DNA of 64,000 nucleotides from Vibrio sp. 10N.261.55.A7 (GTDB lineage Bacteria; Pseudomonadota; Gammaproteobacteria; Enterobacterales; Vibrionaceae). Under the pieces are notes generated by a model. It was not told the DNA's origin, did not search any database, and worked only from the letters and a program-made list of their open reading frames with translations. A program made the translations under genes and the position numbers. Shown here one piece after another: positions 8,564 through 16,149 of the stretch (its first letter is position 1; every line of letters starts with the position of its first letter). The stretch is taken from positions 1 through 64,000 of the forward strand of contig NZ_MCWZ01000334.1 in NCBI RefSeq assembly GCF_002877365.1, in the 5' to 3' direction.

Positions 8564-8914
8564 CGTATAACGCTCTAACATATCAAGCTCTAATGCATAA
8601 CGTGCTAGTGCATATACCTTCCCGACCCTGACCTACTTCCTATAGATATCGATTTGGCTGTGGGCTCGTTGTCGCAGTAATTAGTCACACTCGTATTTAG
8701 GTACATTAGTGCTGTACAGAAAAGCACGACATGAATTATATCTATAGGGAGTAAATTGCGGCCAACAACTGGCTTCGGTTGACCATGGAAGCGTGGCACT
8801 TTCTAGTCTCATGAATGAGCGAAAAGTTTGTAGTGGAAGAGGTTTGTTTAGTTCAGTAGGCAGGTCAGTGCGCATCTTAACTAACGTAGAGTGACATTAA
8901 CAAAGAGGTATATG
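8564..8914. other. Intergenic region, no gene recognised
   Basis: About 350 bases. Minus-strand frames at 8605-8799 and 8681-8875 overlap each other and show no family traits or ribosome sites. No terminator or operator was recognised. Confidence 0.5.
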
Positions 8915-9280
8915 ATGAGAATTATAACCAATATATGTTCAAGTGACCTTGCGACAAGCAAGCAGTTTTACATCGACTTACTTGGGCTAAATGTGAAATA
9001 CGACAGTGACTGGTACGTACAACTTTGCTCGCCAGACGATCCCAATATTGAGTATGGCCTCATTCAACAAGATCATGAAATAGTGCCAGAAGAATTCCAA
9101 CAACCTCCAGGTGGCGTGTATGTGACGTTCGTCGTGTCTGATGTTGAAAGCGTTTATGCTCGTGCGATTGAAATGAAGTTGCCGATAGTTAAAGAGCCGA
9201 CGAATGAATTTTATGGTCAACGTCGGTTTCTCACAAAAGATCCGAGTGGCTGTTTAATCGATGTAAGCTCACCTTATTAA
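8915..9280 (+). CDS. VOC family protein
   Basis: 121 residues in the common single-domain VOC form: MRIITNICSSDLATSKQFY start, FYIDLLGLNVKYD, then GGVYVTFVVSDVESVYARA and FYGQRRFLTKDPSGCLIDVSSP. The GxR/DP..xxxxx pattern is that of glyoxalase/bleomycin-resistance-like proteins. The usual metal ligands are only partly present, so it may not be a metalloenzyme. ATG 8915 is selected since AAGAGG at 8903-8908 is six bases away, while GTG 8891 and ATG 8912 are worse spaced. Function unknown. Confidence 0.8.
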   Translation: MRIITNICSSDLATSKQFYIDLLGLNVKYDSDWYVQLCSPDDPNIEYGLIQQDHEIVPEEFQQPPGGVYVTFVVSDVESVYARAIEMKLPIVKEPTNEFYGQRRFLTKDPSGCLIDVSSPY

Positions 9281-9371
9281 CGGCTGATAAACGAATAGAT
9301 ATCGCGCTTCGCCAGTATCGCTGAAACCAAGTATTGCTGAAACCAAGATTGACCAATAAAAAGGGCCACGT

Positions 9372-9656
9372 ATGTTTATTGTTTCTTTGAGTTACCAAGT
9401 CCCTCTAGAAGAGGTTGACCGTTTTGTTCCAGAGCATATCGACTATTTGAACGAGCAATATGCTCTGGGGCACTTCATCTTATCTGGGCGGAAAGAGCCA
9501 AGAACAGGGGGCGTTATTCTCTCTACGATACAAGATCGCCGCCAACTGGATGATGTACTCGCGCTAGACCCATTCCACCGTGAAGGGATAGCAAACTATG
9601 AGGTGACAGAGATGGTACCCGCGAAAGCCTCTGAAGAACTGGCGTTTCTTGTATAG
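9372..9656 (+). CDS. YciI family protein
   Basis: 94 residues with the YCII fold: MFIVSLSYQVPLEEVDRFVPEH start, HIDYLNEQYALGHFILSG middle (the conserved His and the FxxSG), then LDPFHREGIANYEVTEMVPAKA, the DPF..G....Y.v..F pattern. YciI proteins are small ferredoxin-like-fold proteins, some with dehydrochlorinase-like or isomerase activity; most lack a defined role. GGGCC lies just before ATG 9372. It stands in the single-gene patchwork between the VOC gene and the lipocalin. Confidence 0.85.
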   Translation: MFIVSLSYQVPLEEVDRFVPEHIDYLNEQYALGHFILSGRKEPRTGGVILSTIQDRRQLDDVLALDPFHREGIANYEVTEMVPAKASEELAFLV

Positions 9657-9680
9657 GTAGTTGTGCATTAGGAGCCAGCA

Positions 9681-9840
9681 ATGATTGAACGATACGGATT
9701 CATTGTGAAAGCGGAGAACTACAATTCCAACAGGATAGTACCACTTTAGAGACCTCTGGCTTTTCGACTACAGTGGCGGGTGTCAGCAACGATGAAGAAG
9801 CGATGCTCGTCGCCTCAGCTCTCATAATGAGTGGGTGGTC
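9681..9840 (+). pseudogene. Frameshifted and truncated small gene, DUF6506-like
   Basis: ATG 9681 has a perfect AGGAG six bases upstream. The first frame encodes MIERYGFIVKAENYNS and then stops early; one frame over, from about 9728, it reads QQDSTTLETSGFSTTVAGVS and NDEEAMLVASALIMSG. Joined, the two pieces resemble the start of DUF6506-type proteins (x-GFI-x-x-A-x-x-x, then TTVxGVxxxEEAxxVAxxLxxxG), from memory. The expected IELCGGF-like end is missing because the sequence runs into the 3' end of the lipocalin gene on the other strand. A one-base indel near 9726-9729 plus a 3' deletion explains it. Confidence 0.5.
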
Positions 9841-10357
9841 AGTTGAATGGAAAAATCATATCGTCAGAGCTGAATCCCGCTTTTTCAGCGATCCGCAAAT
9901 ACTTATTCATTTTGTGCTGAGGAAGATCGTTGGTTCGTGATAACAACCAGAATTCATCGGCGCCACTTGCGACCATCGCCGTTGAATAATCGTCCTCAAT
10001 GTAAAATACCACGTAACTTCCATAGAAAGGCCCAGAGAACGAGACATGCAGATGACCGACATCCTCTTCTTTAGCGGGTCTCGCTTTGCCGATAGCTTCT
10101 TTCCACTGATGAGATTCCTCACTCCACCCGCTATTCACCACGGTAATGGTGCCATCGTCATCAATGGAATATTGCGTTCTCGTGTGGGTTAATCCTTGTG
10201 CAAAGGTGTGATCTAACCTGGCAACTTCGTACCAGGTGCCCATATAGGCGGCAAGGTCAAATTCTTCAACCGGCAATAAGTAGCGAGAAATACTGCTGCA
10301 TCCAGCGAGAAACGTACTCAGTAAACTAATGATGACGGAAATCTTAAGTGCTTTCAT
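9839..10357 (-). CDS. blc: Outer-membrane lipocalin lipoprotein (Blc/VlpA type)
   Basis: 172 residues. A lipoprotein signal ends in the lipobox LAGC (Cys20). The lipocalin signature GTWYEVARLDHTF is near residues 40-52, followed by the beta-barrel strands, TVVNSGW, and the late LLSRTNDLP element (canonical bacterial lipocalins have x-LSR-x-P-x-L). The protein ends PFN without the long tail of some homologues. Bacterial lipocalins bind lysophospholipids or fatty acids at the outer membrane and are induced by envelope stress or starvation. The Ser after Cys (CSS) favours sorting to the outer membrane. It is alone on the minus strand, convergent with the broken gene. Confidence 0.92.
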   Translation of the reverse strand: MKALKISVIISLLSTFLAGCSSISRYLLPVEEFDLAAYMGTWYEVARLDHTFAQGLTHTRTQYSIDDDGTITVVNSGWSEESHQWKEAIGKARPAKEEDVGHLHVSFSGPFYGSYVVFYIEDDYSTAMVASGADEFWLLSRTNDLPQHKMNKYLRIAEKAGFSSDDMIFPFN

Positions 10358-10631
10358 TGTTAACTCCTTGACCGCTGACCTCGATAGTCAAAATAGGATG
10401 CATATTTAGCGCCAGATCTGTACGTTTTCTGCTCGATTTATTTGTTTTATTTCGATTCCTGTTTTCACAATTATTCATATAACTTGTCATTTAATAACAC
10501 AAATAAACGGAATGGATGTAATTTTATGACATAGATGTAATGAAGTTTTGGTGAATAGGTTAATAATTATGGTGAAAATAATACCCATAATGCTTGGAGG
10601 CCTATTTAGTATGTCTTTTGAGCTATTGTTG

Positions 10632-10646
10632 TACCCCTTTAGGGTA
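10632..10646. promoter_or_regulatory. Palindrome resembling a NarP/NarL-type site
   Basis: TACCCCTTTAGGGTA, with 5-base arms TACCC/GGGTA. The left half fits the NarL/NarP heptamer TACYYMT, but the spacing is one base short of the known 7-2-7 arrangement. It lies about 22 bases before the FNR box of nirB. Another heptamer-like TACCCAT is at 10582-10588. Confidence 0.4.
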
Positions 10647-10660
10647 GTTTGAATTCGTAA

Positions 10661-10674
10661 TTGATTTACATCAT
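10661..10674 (+). promoter_or_regulatory. FNR box upstream of nirB
   Basis: TTGATTTACATCAT matches TTGATnnnnATCAA at nine of ten specified bases. It is 93 bases before the nirB ATG, a reasonable place for anaerobic activation of the nitrite reductase operon. Confidence 0.7.
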
Positions 10675-10767
10675 ATGTTAATTTTCTTTCATAAATGACA
10701 ATGCACTCAGTTAAGCAGCCAGGCATGAATTGACTTGGGTGCGAAAAATTAACCGCCAGGAATTGTT

Positions 10768-13341
10768 ATGAGCAAGATGAAGCTAGTCGTAATCGGTAAT
10801 GGGATGGTCGGCCATCGCTATATCGAAGATTTGGTCGAGAAAACTGATGTGTCTAATATGGATATCACGGTTTTTTGTGAAGAGCCCCGCGTCGCCTATG
10901 ACCGTGTCCACCTTTCTTCTTATTTTTCACACCACACTGCAGACGAACTTTCTTTAGTGAAAGAAGGCTTCTATGAGAAGCACGGCATTAATATGCTGAT
11001 CGGTGAACGTGCTATCAACGTAAACCGAGAGAAAAAGACGGTTTATTCAAGCACTGGTCGTGAAATTCAATACGACAAACTGATTCTTGCAACAGGTTCA
11101 TACCCATTTGTTCCACAAATCAAAGGTAACGAGAGCAAAGACTGTTTCGTGTATCGCACGATTGAAGATCTAAAAGCCATCGAAGCGACGGCGAAGAACT
11201 CAAAATCTGGTGTTGTTATTGGTGGCGGACTACTTGGCCTTGAAGCGGCGGGTGCACTGAAAGCATTGGGCGTGACAACGCACGTGGTAGAGTTTGCTCC
11301 TAAGTTAATGGCTGAACAGCTCGACCAGGCGGGTGGCGATCAACTTCGTCAGAAAATTGAACGCATGGGCGTGAAAGTACACACCAGCAAAAATACGCTA
11401 GAAATTGCGGCTGAAGGGGAAAGCGCTCGTAACGTGATGCGATTTGCAGACGGTACTGAGCTAGAGACTGACTTCATCGTATTCTCTGCGGGTATTCGTC
11501 CACAAGACAAACTGGCTCGTCAGATGGGGTTAGGTATTGCGCCTCGCGGTGGTATTGAAATTAATGACAATTGCCAAACCACAGACAAAGACATCTACGC
11601 AATTGGTGAGTGTGCGTCATGGAACCAAACGTTCTACGGCCTAGTGGCGCCGGGTTACAAAATGGCGACAGTCGCGGTTGACCATGTAGTGGGTAGCGAC
11701 AGCACATTTGAAGGTGCTGACATGTCTGCGAAGCTGAAGCTTCTAGGCGTGAAGGTTGGTTCTATTGGTGATGCGAACGGTCGTACTCCTGGTTGTAAGA
11801 GCTACGTTTACCAAAACGAAGAGCAAGAAGTTTATAAACGCCTAATCGTGTCTGAAGACAACAAGAAACTCCTTGGTGCGGTCATGGTGGGCGATACGTC
11901 TGATTACGGCGATCTTCTTCAGCTTATGTTGAACGAAATCGACTTGCCAGAACACCCAGATGCCTTGATTCTTCCTGCACACGCTGGCGCCGAAAAACCA
12001 ACACTTGGCGCAGACTCATTACCTGAATCCGCGGTTATCTGTTCTTGTTTCGATGTAACCAAAGGAAAGATCGCTCAAGCGGTTGCTGAAGGTCATCACA
12101 CAATCGGCGATATCAAAGCGGTTACTGGTGCAGGTACTGGCTGCGGTGGTTGTATTCCACTTGTGACGTCAGTGCTAAATGCTGAACTTGCGAAAGCAGG
12201 CGTGGAAGTGAAGAACGACGTGTGTGAGCACTTTGCTTATTCTCGTCAAGAGTTGTTCCACCTAATTCGTATTGAAGAAATCAAAACGTTTGACGAGTTA
12301 CTAGAGAAATACGGTAAAGGTTACGGTTGTGAAGTTTGTAAGCCTCTAGCGGGCTCTATTCTTGCTTCTTGCTGGGGTGAGCACATCTTGAAGCCTGAGT
12401 TGGTGAAACTGCACGACACGAACGACAACTTTTTAGGTAACATCCAGAAAGACGGCACGTACTCTGTCATTCCTCGTATGGCGGGTGGTGAAGTGACACC
12501 TCAAGCGCTAAGCGTTTTAGCTGATGTGGCTGCGGAATACAACCTGTATACCAAAGTGACCGGTGCACAACGTATTGGTTTATTTGGTGCTCAAAAAGAC
12601 GACTTACCAGCAATCTGGAAGAAATTGGTTGCCGCGGGTTACGAAACGGGTCAAGCGTACGCAAAAGCACTGCGCATGGCGAAAACCTGTGTAGGTTCAA
12701 CTTGGTGTCGTTACGGCGTTCAAGATTCCGTTGGCCTAGGTGTCATGATCGAAAACCGTTACAAAGGCATCCGTACTCCTCATAAGATGAAGTTTGGTGT
12801 GTCTGGTTGTACTCGTGAGTGTGCTGAAGCGCAAGGTAAAGATTTGGGTATCATCGCGACAGACGCAGGTTGGAACATGTACGTATGTGGTAACGGTGGT
12901 ATGAAGCCTCGTCACGCAGACCTACTAGCCGTAGACCTTGACCAAGAAACGCTACTTAAATACATCGACCGCTTTATGATGTTCTATATTCGCACCGCTG
13001 CGCCACTGCAACGCACATCGGTATGGATGGAAAATCTAGAGGGTGGGGTAAATTACCTACGCGAAGTGATTGTTGATAACAAACTAGGCATCAACGACCA
13101 ACTTGAAGCTGACGTAGCGAAACTGGTTGAAGAATTCCGTTGTGAATGGACGGATACGATTAACGATGACGCACAACTGAAGCGCTTCTCGCACTTCATC
13201 AATGCGGATGTCCGTGATGAAAATGTTGTATTCGTTACTGATGGCCGTGAACAGCATCGACCAGCAACGTATACAGAAAAGAACCCTGAAGCGGTAGCTG
13301 CGAAACATCAAGGCGACATCATTCACGTAGAAACAGTGTAG
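10768..13341 (+). CDS. nirB: NADH-dependent nitrite reductase, large subunit
   Basis: 857 residues, full length. It reduces nitrite to ammonium in the cytoplasm with NADH. Domains in order: FAD/NAD pyridine-nucleotide reductase (GNGMVGHRYIEDL near residue 10; second Rossmann GGGLLGLEAAGAL near 150), a BFD-like [2Fe-2S] domain with CSCFDVTKGK and GAGTGCGGCIP near 425-470, then siroheme/[4Fe-4S] domains with CVGSTWCRYG and FGVSGCTRECAEAQGKD supplying four cysteines. AGGA precedes ATG 10768. nirD follows 15 bases after its stop, then nirC and a siroheme methyltransferase gene. Confidence 0.98.
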   Translation: MSKMKLVVIGNGMVGHRYIEDLVEKTDVSNMDITVFCEEPRVAYDRVHLSSYFSHHTADELSLVKEGFYEKHGINMLIGERAINVNREKKTVYSSTGREIQYDKLILATGSYPFVPQIKGNESKDCFVYRTIEDLKAIEATAKNSKSGVVIGGGLLGLEAAGALKALGVTTHVVEFAPKLMAEQLDQAGGDQLRQKIERMGVKVHTSKNTLEIAAEGESARNVMRFADGTELETDFIVFSAGIRPQDKLARQMGLGIAPRGGIEINDNCQTTDKDIYAIGECASWNQTFYGLVAPGYKMATVAVDHVVGSDSTFEGADMSAKLKLLGVKVGSIGDANGRTPGCKSYVYQNEEQEVYKRLIVSEDNKKLLGAVMVGDTSDYGDLLQLMLNEIDLPEHPDALILPAHAGAEKPTLGADSLPESAVICSCFDVTKGKIAQAVAEGHHTIGDIKAVTGAGTGCGGCIPLVTSVLNAELAKAGVEVKNDVCEHFAYSRQELFHLIRIEEIKTFDELLEKYGKGYGCEVCKPLAGSILASCWGEHILKPELVKLHDTNDNFLGNIQKDGTYSVIPRMAGGEVTPQALSVLADVAAEYNLYTKVTGAQRIGLFGAQKDDLPAIWKKLVAAGYETGQAYAKALRMAKTCVGSTWCRYGVQDSVGLGVMIENRYKGIRTPHKMKFGVSGCTRECAEAQGKDLGIIATDAGWNMYVCGNGGMKPRHADLLAVDLDQETLLKYIDRFMMFYIRTAAPLQRTSVWMENLEGGVNYLREVIVDNKLGINDQLEADVAKLVEEFRCEWTDTINDDAQLKRFSHFINADVRDENVVFVTDGREQHRPATYTEKNPEAVAAKHQGDIIHVETV

Positions 13342-13356
13342 TTGGGAGACAACATC

Positions 13357-13680
13357 ATGGCATTTACTAAAGTTTGTAAAATCGAAGACATTGTTCCTGG
13401 TACCGGCGTTTGTGCATTGGTTAGCGGTGAGCAAGTTGCAATTTTCCGCCCAACAAAAGCGGAAGAAGTATTCGCGATCAGCAACACTGACCCGTTTTTC
13501 CAATCCAACGTGTTATCTCGTGGTTTAACGGTAGAGCACCAAGGTGAGCTTTGGGTAGCAAGCCCGCTGAAAAAGCAGCGCTTTAACTTAGTTACCGGCG
13601 TTTGTATGGAAAATGAAGAGTTCAGTGTTAAAGCGTATAAAGCGCGAGTGACAAAGGGTTCGGTAGAGATTGCGGCTTAA
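13357..13680 (+). CDS. nirD: Nitrite reductase small subunit
   Basis: 107 residues with a Rieske-like fold; the start fits KVCKIEDIVPGTGVCALV and the end fits the SVKAYKARV strand. As in most NirD proteins the Rieske iron-sulfur ligands (CxH and CxxH) are absent, so it does not carry a cluster; it stabilises or assists NirB. The start is ATG 13357, with GGGAG at 13344-13348; an earlier TTG at 13342 sits directly after the nirB stop. It is co-transcribed with nirB. Confidence 0.96.
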   Translation: MAFTKVCKIEDIVPGTGVCALVSGEQVAIFRPTKAEEVFAISNTDPFFQSNVLSRGLTVEHQGELWVASPLKKQRFNLVTGVCMENEEFSVKAYKARVTKGSVEIAA

Positions 13681-13801
13681 CGCGAATTAATACGCATCTG
13701 CGAGCAAAGATTTGATAGTTCAAGGGTTCTAGCCTCCCAAAATGGCTAGAGCTCTTTCCTATCCAATTTTAACTTTTAAATTTATATTTAGGGACATAAA
13801 C

Positions 13802-14650
13802 ATGAATGATCTAAAACCTGCTGAATTCGTTCAAACCATGATCGATGTTGGTGAAGCAAAGGTGAAAACCAGTACTCGTGATCTGCTTTTACGCGGCGTC
13901 ATGGCTGGTATCATTCTTTCCTTGGCTGTTGTCGTGGCAATCACAACGATCACGCAAACAGGAATAGGCATTGTTGGCGCATTGGTGTTCCCAGTGGGCT
14001 TCTGTATTTTGAGCTTAATGGGCTACGATCTTGTTACGGGTGTGTTTGGCTTAGCGCCATTGGCTAAATTTGAAAATCGCCCAGGCATCACTTGGGGTCG
14101 TGTTTTACGTTGTTGGGGCCTTGTGGGTCTTGGTAACCTGATTGGTTCATTGATTGTTGCTTTCTTAATTGCACTTTCATTCACGATGAATTTCAGCGTT
14201 GAACCTGGTGCGGTTGGTCAAACGTTTATTAAAGCAGCCACGGCTCGTACGGTTGGTTTTGAAGAGTTAGGCGCGAACGGTTGGATCACGTGTTTTGTGC
14301 GCGGTATTCTTTGTAACCTTATGGTGTGCCTAGGTGTGATTGGTAACATGACAGCACGTACTGTTGCTGGAAAAATTGCAGCAATGTGGCTGCCAATCTT
14401 CATCTTCTTCGCATTGGTATTTGAACACGCGGTTGTAAACATGTTCCTATTCCCACTAGGCATGATGCTAGGTGCTGACTTCGGTATCACAACATGGTTA
14501 AGCTACAACCTAGTGCCAACTATCTTAGGTAACTTAGTGGGTGGCTTACTGTTTACTTGTATTCCGCTTTACCTGACTCATGCTAAAACTGCGCCAGCAC
14601 TGTCAAACGACACGGCTGAAAACATGGCGCCAGCGTTCGAAGCGAAGTAA
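13802..14650 (+). CDS. nirC: Formate/nitrite transporter family nitrite channel
   Basis: 282 residues from ATG 13802, with GGGA a few bases upstream; an in-frame ATG at 13742 would add 20 unlikely residues. Six membrane helices of the FNT fold are visible. Family marks are the LLRGVMAGIILSLAVVVAI start of helix one, the GYDLVTGVFGLAPLAKFENR loop and NLMVCLGVIGNMTARTVAGK, with FEHAVVNMFLFPLGM later carrying the conserved channel His. It takes nitrite in or out at the inner membrane to feed NirBD. It lies 121 bases after nirD and ends in a clear terminator. Confidence 0.93.
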   Translation: MNDLKPAEFVQTMIDVGEAKVKTSTRDLLLRGVMAGIILSLAVVVAITTITQTGIGIVGALVFPVGFCILSLMGYDLVTGVFGLAPLAKFENRPGITWGRVLRCWGLVGLGNLIGSLIVAFLIALSFTMNFSVEPGAVGQTFIKAATARTVGFEELGANGWITCFVRGILCNLMVCLGVIGNMTARTVAGKIAAMWLPIFIFFALVFEHAVVNMFLFPLGMMLGADFGITTWLSYNLVPTILGNLVGGLLFTCIPLYLTHAKTAPALSNDTAENMAPAFEAK

Positions 14651-14708
14651 TCCAATCTGTTGGCCTGCATGTGATGTGTTGGCCAAGAGTCTAGATAGTT
14701 TGTTTAGA

Positions 14709-14742
14709 AAAAAGCCCTGAGTCGTATTACTTGGGGCTTTTT
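14709..14742 (+). terminator. Rho-independent terminator after nirC
   Basis: AAAAAGCCC pairs with GGGCTTTTT around a 16-base loop, ending in a T run. It closes nirBDC before cobA. Confidence 0.75.
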
Positions 14743-14863
14743 CATGGTCAAAATAATCGCATAATTGTTATATAAAAAACGCTTATAGAAGATTTAGTTA
14801 TAAATACTGCAATCTTTTTCCTAATTAATGCTGATGTTTAGACACAACAACTGATAATCTTAG

Positions 14864-14891
14864 TTCCATAAGTTGTAGGGGCTTTATGGAA
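14864..14891. repeat. Inverted repeat upstream of cobA
   Basis: TTCCATAA and TTATGGAA flank a 12-base spacer, within the 332-base gap between nirC and cobA. Besides this and the nirC terminator, no promoter element was confidently assigned in the gap. It could be an operator or a leader hairpin. Confidence 0.45.
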
Positions 14892-14982
14892 ATAAGCCTC
14901 ATTATAAAATTCATTTTATTGGCGTTAAAACGGCTCGACTATGAAGCAGTAACGACAATAGAACTTTTGCTAGGAGCACCGC

Positions 14983-15753
14983 ATGTCAGACGTTTTTCAT
15001 TCCAGTTCTTCTGCTCACCCTTCTGGTTTTGTGTCATTAGTAGGCTCAGGGCCTGGTGATCCAGACTTACTAACCGTTAAGGGCCATCGAGTGATTTCAC
15101 AAGCTGAGGTTGTGGTGTATGACCGTCTGGTTTCGCCAGAAATTCTCGCCATTGCCAAAGAAGATGCAGAAATGATTTATGTTGGCAAGAAAGTGGATTT
15201 TCACTTTGTTCCTCAAGATAAAATCAACCAACTGTTGGTCGATAAAGCCAACGAGGGCAAAAAGGTTGTTCGCCTAAAAGGCGGGGATCCGTTTATCTTT
15301 GGTCGTGGTGGTGAAGAGCTTGAAACACTGGCTGAGAACGGCGTGAAATTTGAAGTGGTTCCAGGTATCACGGCTGCGGCGGGGGCAACCGCGTATGCGG
15401 GCATTCCACTCACGCACCGAGATCATGCTCAAAGTGTTCAGTTCATAACGGGTCATATTCAAAAAGATGGCACAGCCATTCATTGGCCATCATTGGCGCA
15501 AAGTAATAACACGCTGGTTTTTTACATGGGATTAAAGCAGTGCCCTCACATCGTGAAGAGCCTAATCGAGCATGGGCTAGCGGAAGAGACGCCTTGTGCA
15601 ATCATTGAGAATGGCACCCGTAAAGAGCAAAAAGTACTGACGGGAACGCTTAAAGAGTTGGCTGACCTTTCGAAGCAAGCCGTGAGCCCTGCACTGATTG
15701 TTGTGGGCAGCGTAACGGGTTTACATGAGAAATTGAAATGGTTTAAAGAATAG
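14983..15753 (+). CDS. cobA: Uroporphyrinogen-III C-methyltransferase (SUMT)
   Basis: 256 residues, the length of single-domain SUMT. It methylates uroporphyrinogen III twice, at C2 and C7, to precorrin-2 with S-adenosylmethionine, on the way to siroheme. Motifs: [19 protein letters not shown] near residue 20, [31 protein letters not shown] near 105, and [22 protein letters not shown] near 130. There is no CysG-type dehydrogenase/ferrochelatase domain, so another enzyme must finish siroheme. It supports NirB, whose active site needs siroheme. TAGGAG precedes ATG 14983, and a terminator follows. Confidence 0.97.
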   Translation: MSDVFHSSSSAHPSGFVSLVGSGPGDPDLLTVKGHRVISQAEVVVYDRLVSPEILAIAKEDAEMIYVGKKVDFHFVPQDKINQLLVDKANEGKKVVRLKGGDPFIFGRGGEELETLAENGVKFEVVPGITAAAGATAYAGIPLTHRDHAQSVQFITGHIQKDGTAIHWPSLAQSNNTLVFYMGLKQCPHIVKSLIEHGLAEETPCAIIENGTRKEQKVLTGTLKELADLSKQAVSPALIVVGSVTGLHEKLKWFKE

Positions 15754-15784
15754 CTATTTCTAGTAGAAAAACGAAAACTATCTA

Positions 15785-15816
15785 AAAAATGCAGTGTCTG
15801 ATGACGCTGCATTTTT
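15785..15816 (+). terminator. Rho-independent terminator after cobA
   Basis: AAAAATGCAG pairs with CTGCATTTTT around a 12-base loop. Confidence 0.8.
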
Positions 15817-15861
15817 AATTATGTGCAAACAAACTTTCAAAAAAATACATCTCAAGCACTT

Positions 15862-15879
15862 TAGTGATCATCATCACTA
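15862..15879. repeat. Inverted repeat in gluconate operon upstream region
   Basis: TAGTGAT-CATC-ATCACTA, a perfect 7-base-arm palindrome 46 bases after the cobA terminator. No matching operator is known to me; it may be a regulator site or a chance repeat. Confidence 0.35.
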
Positions 15880-16047
15880 TTCAGATAATTAACTCGTGTG
15901 CCATCTGCCTGCTTAATCAATATCAAAAACGAATGCGCTTATCTAAGGTATTGATAAATTGTATCAAATCCTCTCTTCCTATTCATGAAATCATTTATTA
16001 ACACCATGTAATGTTATTGATGGAAATCATTACAGTATTGTTAACTG

Positions 16048-16063
16048 TGTGATCGATCTCATA
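16048..16063 (+). promoter_or_regulatory. CRP-cAMP site upstream of the gluconate TRAP operon
   Basis: TGTGATCGATCTCATA matches TGTGAnnnnnnTCACA in nine of ten specified bases. It lies 29 bases before the first GntR-type operator, fitting activation in the absence of preferred sugars and repression by a gluconate regulator. Confidence 0.7.
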
Positions 16064-16076
16064 GACTATGGGTATT

Positions 16077-16090
16077 TGTTATCGGTAACA
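16077..16090 (+). promoter_or_regulatory. GntR-type (LacI-family) operator, copy 1
   Basis: TGTTATCGGTAACA. It resembles the enteric GntR operator (ATGTTACC-GTAACAT-like). Its exact reverse complement occurs 24 bases further on. Confidence 0.7.
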
Positions 16091-16100
16091 TATGAATGAA

Positions 16101-16114
16101 TGTTACCGATAACA
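16101..16114 (-). promoter_or_regulatory. GntR-type (LacI-family) operator, copy 2
   Basis: TGTTACCGATAACA, the reverse complement of the copy at 16077-16090. Centre-to-centre spacing is 24 bases. It is 36 bases before the DctP start, so a bound repressor would block the promoter region. Confidence 0.7.
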
Positions 16115-16149
16115 ATAATCGGACTATGTGAAAACAAAAGGACCCCCAG

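Noticed and set aside
8605..8875. Two overlapping minus-strand frames
   Set aside because: No start context, no homologue features, and they overlap each other in different frames.
13742..13801. Upstream ATG giving a 20-residue extension of NirC
   Set aside because: The extension is poorly NirC-like, and ATG 13802 has a correct ribosome site and gives the normal N terminus.
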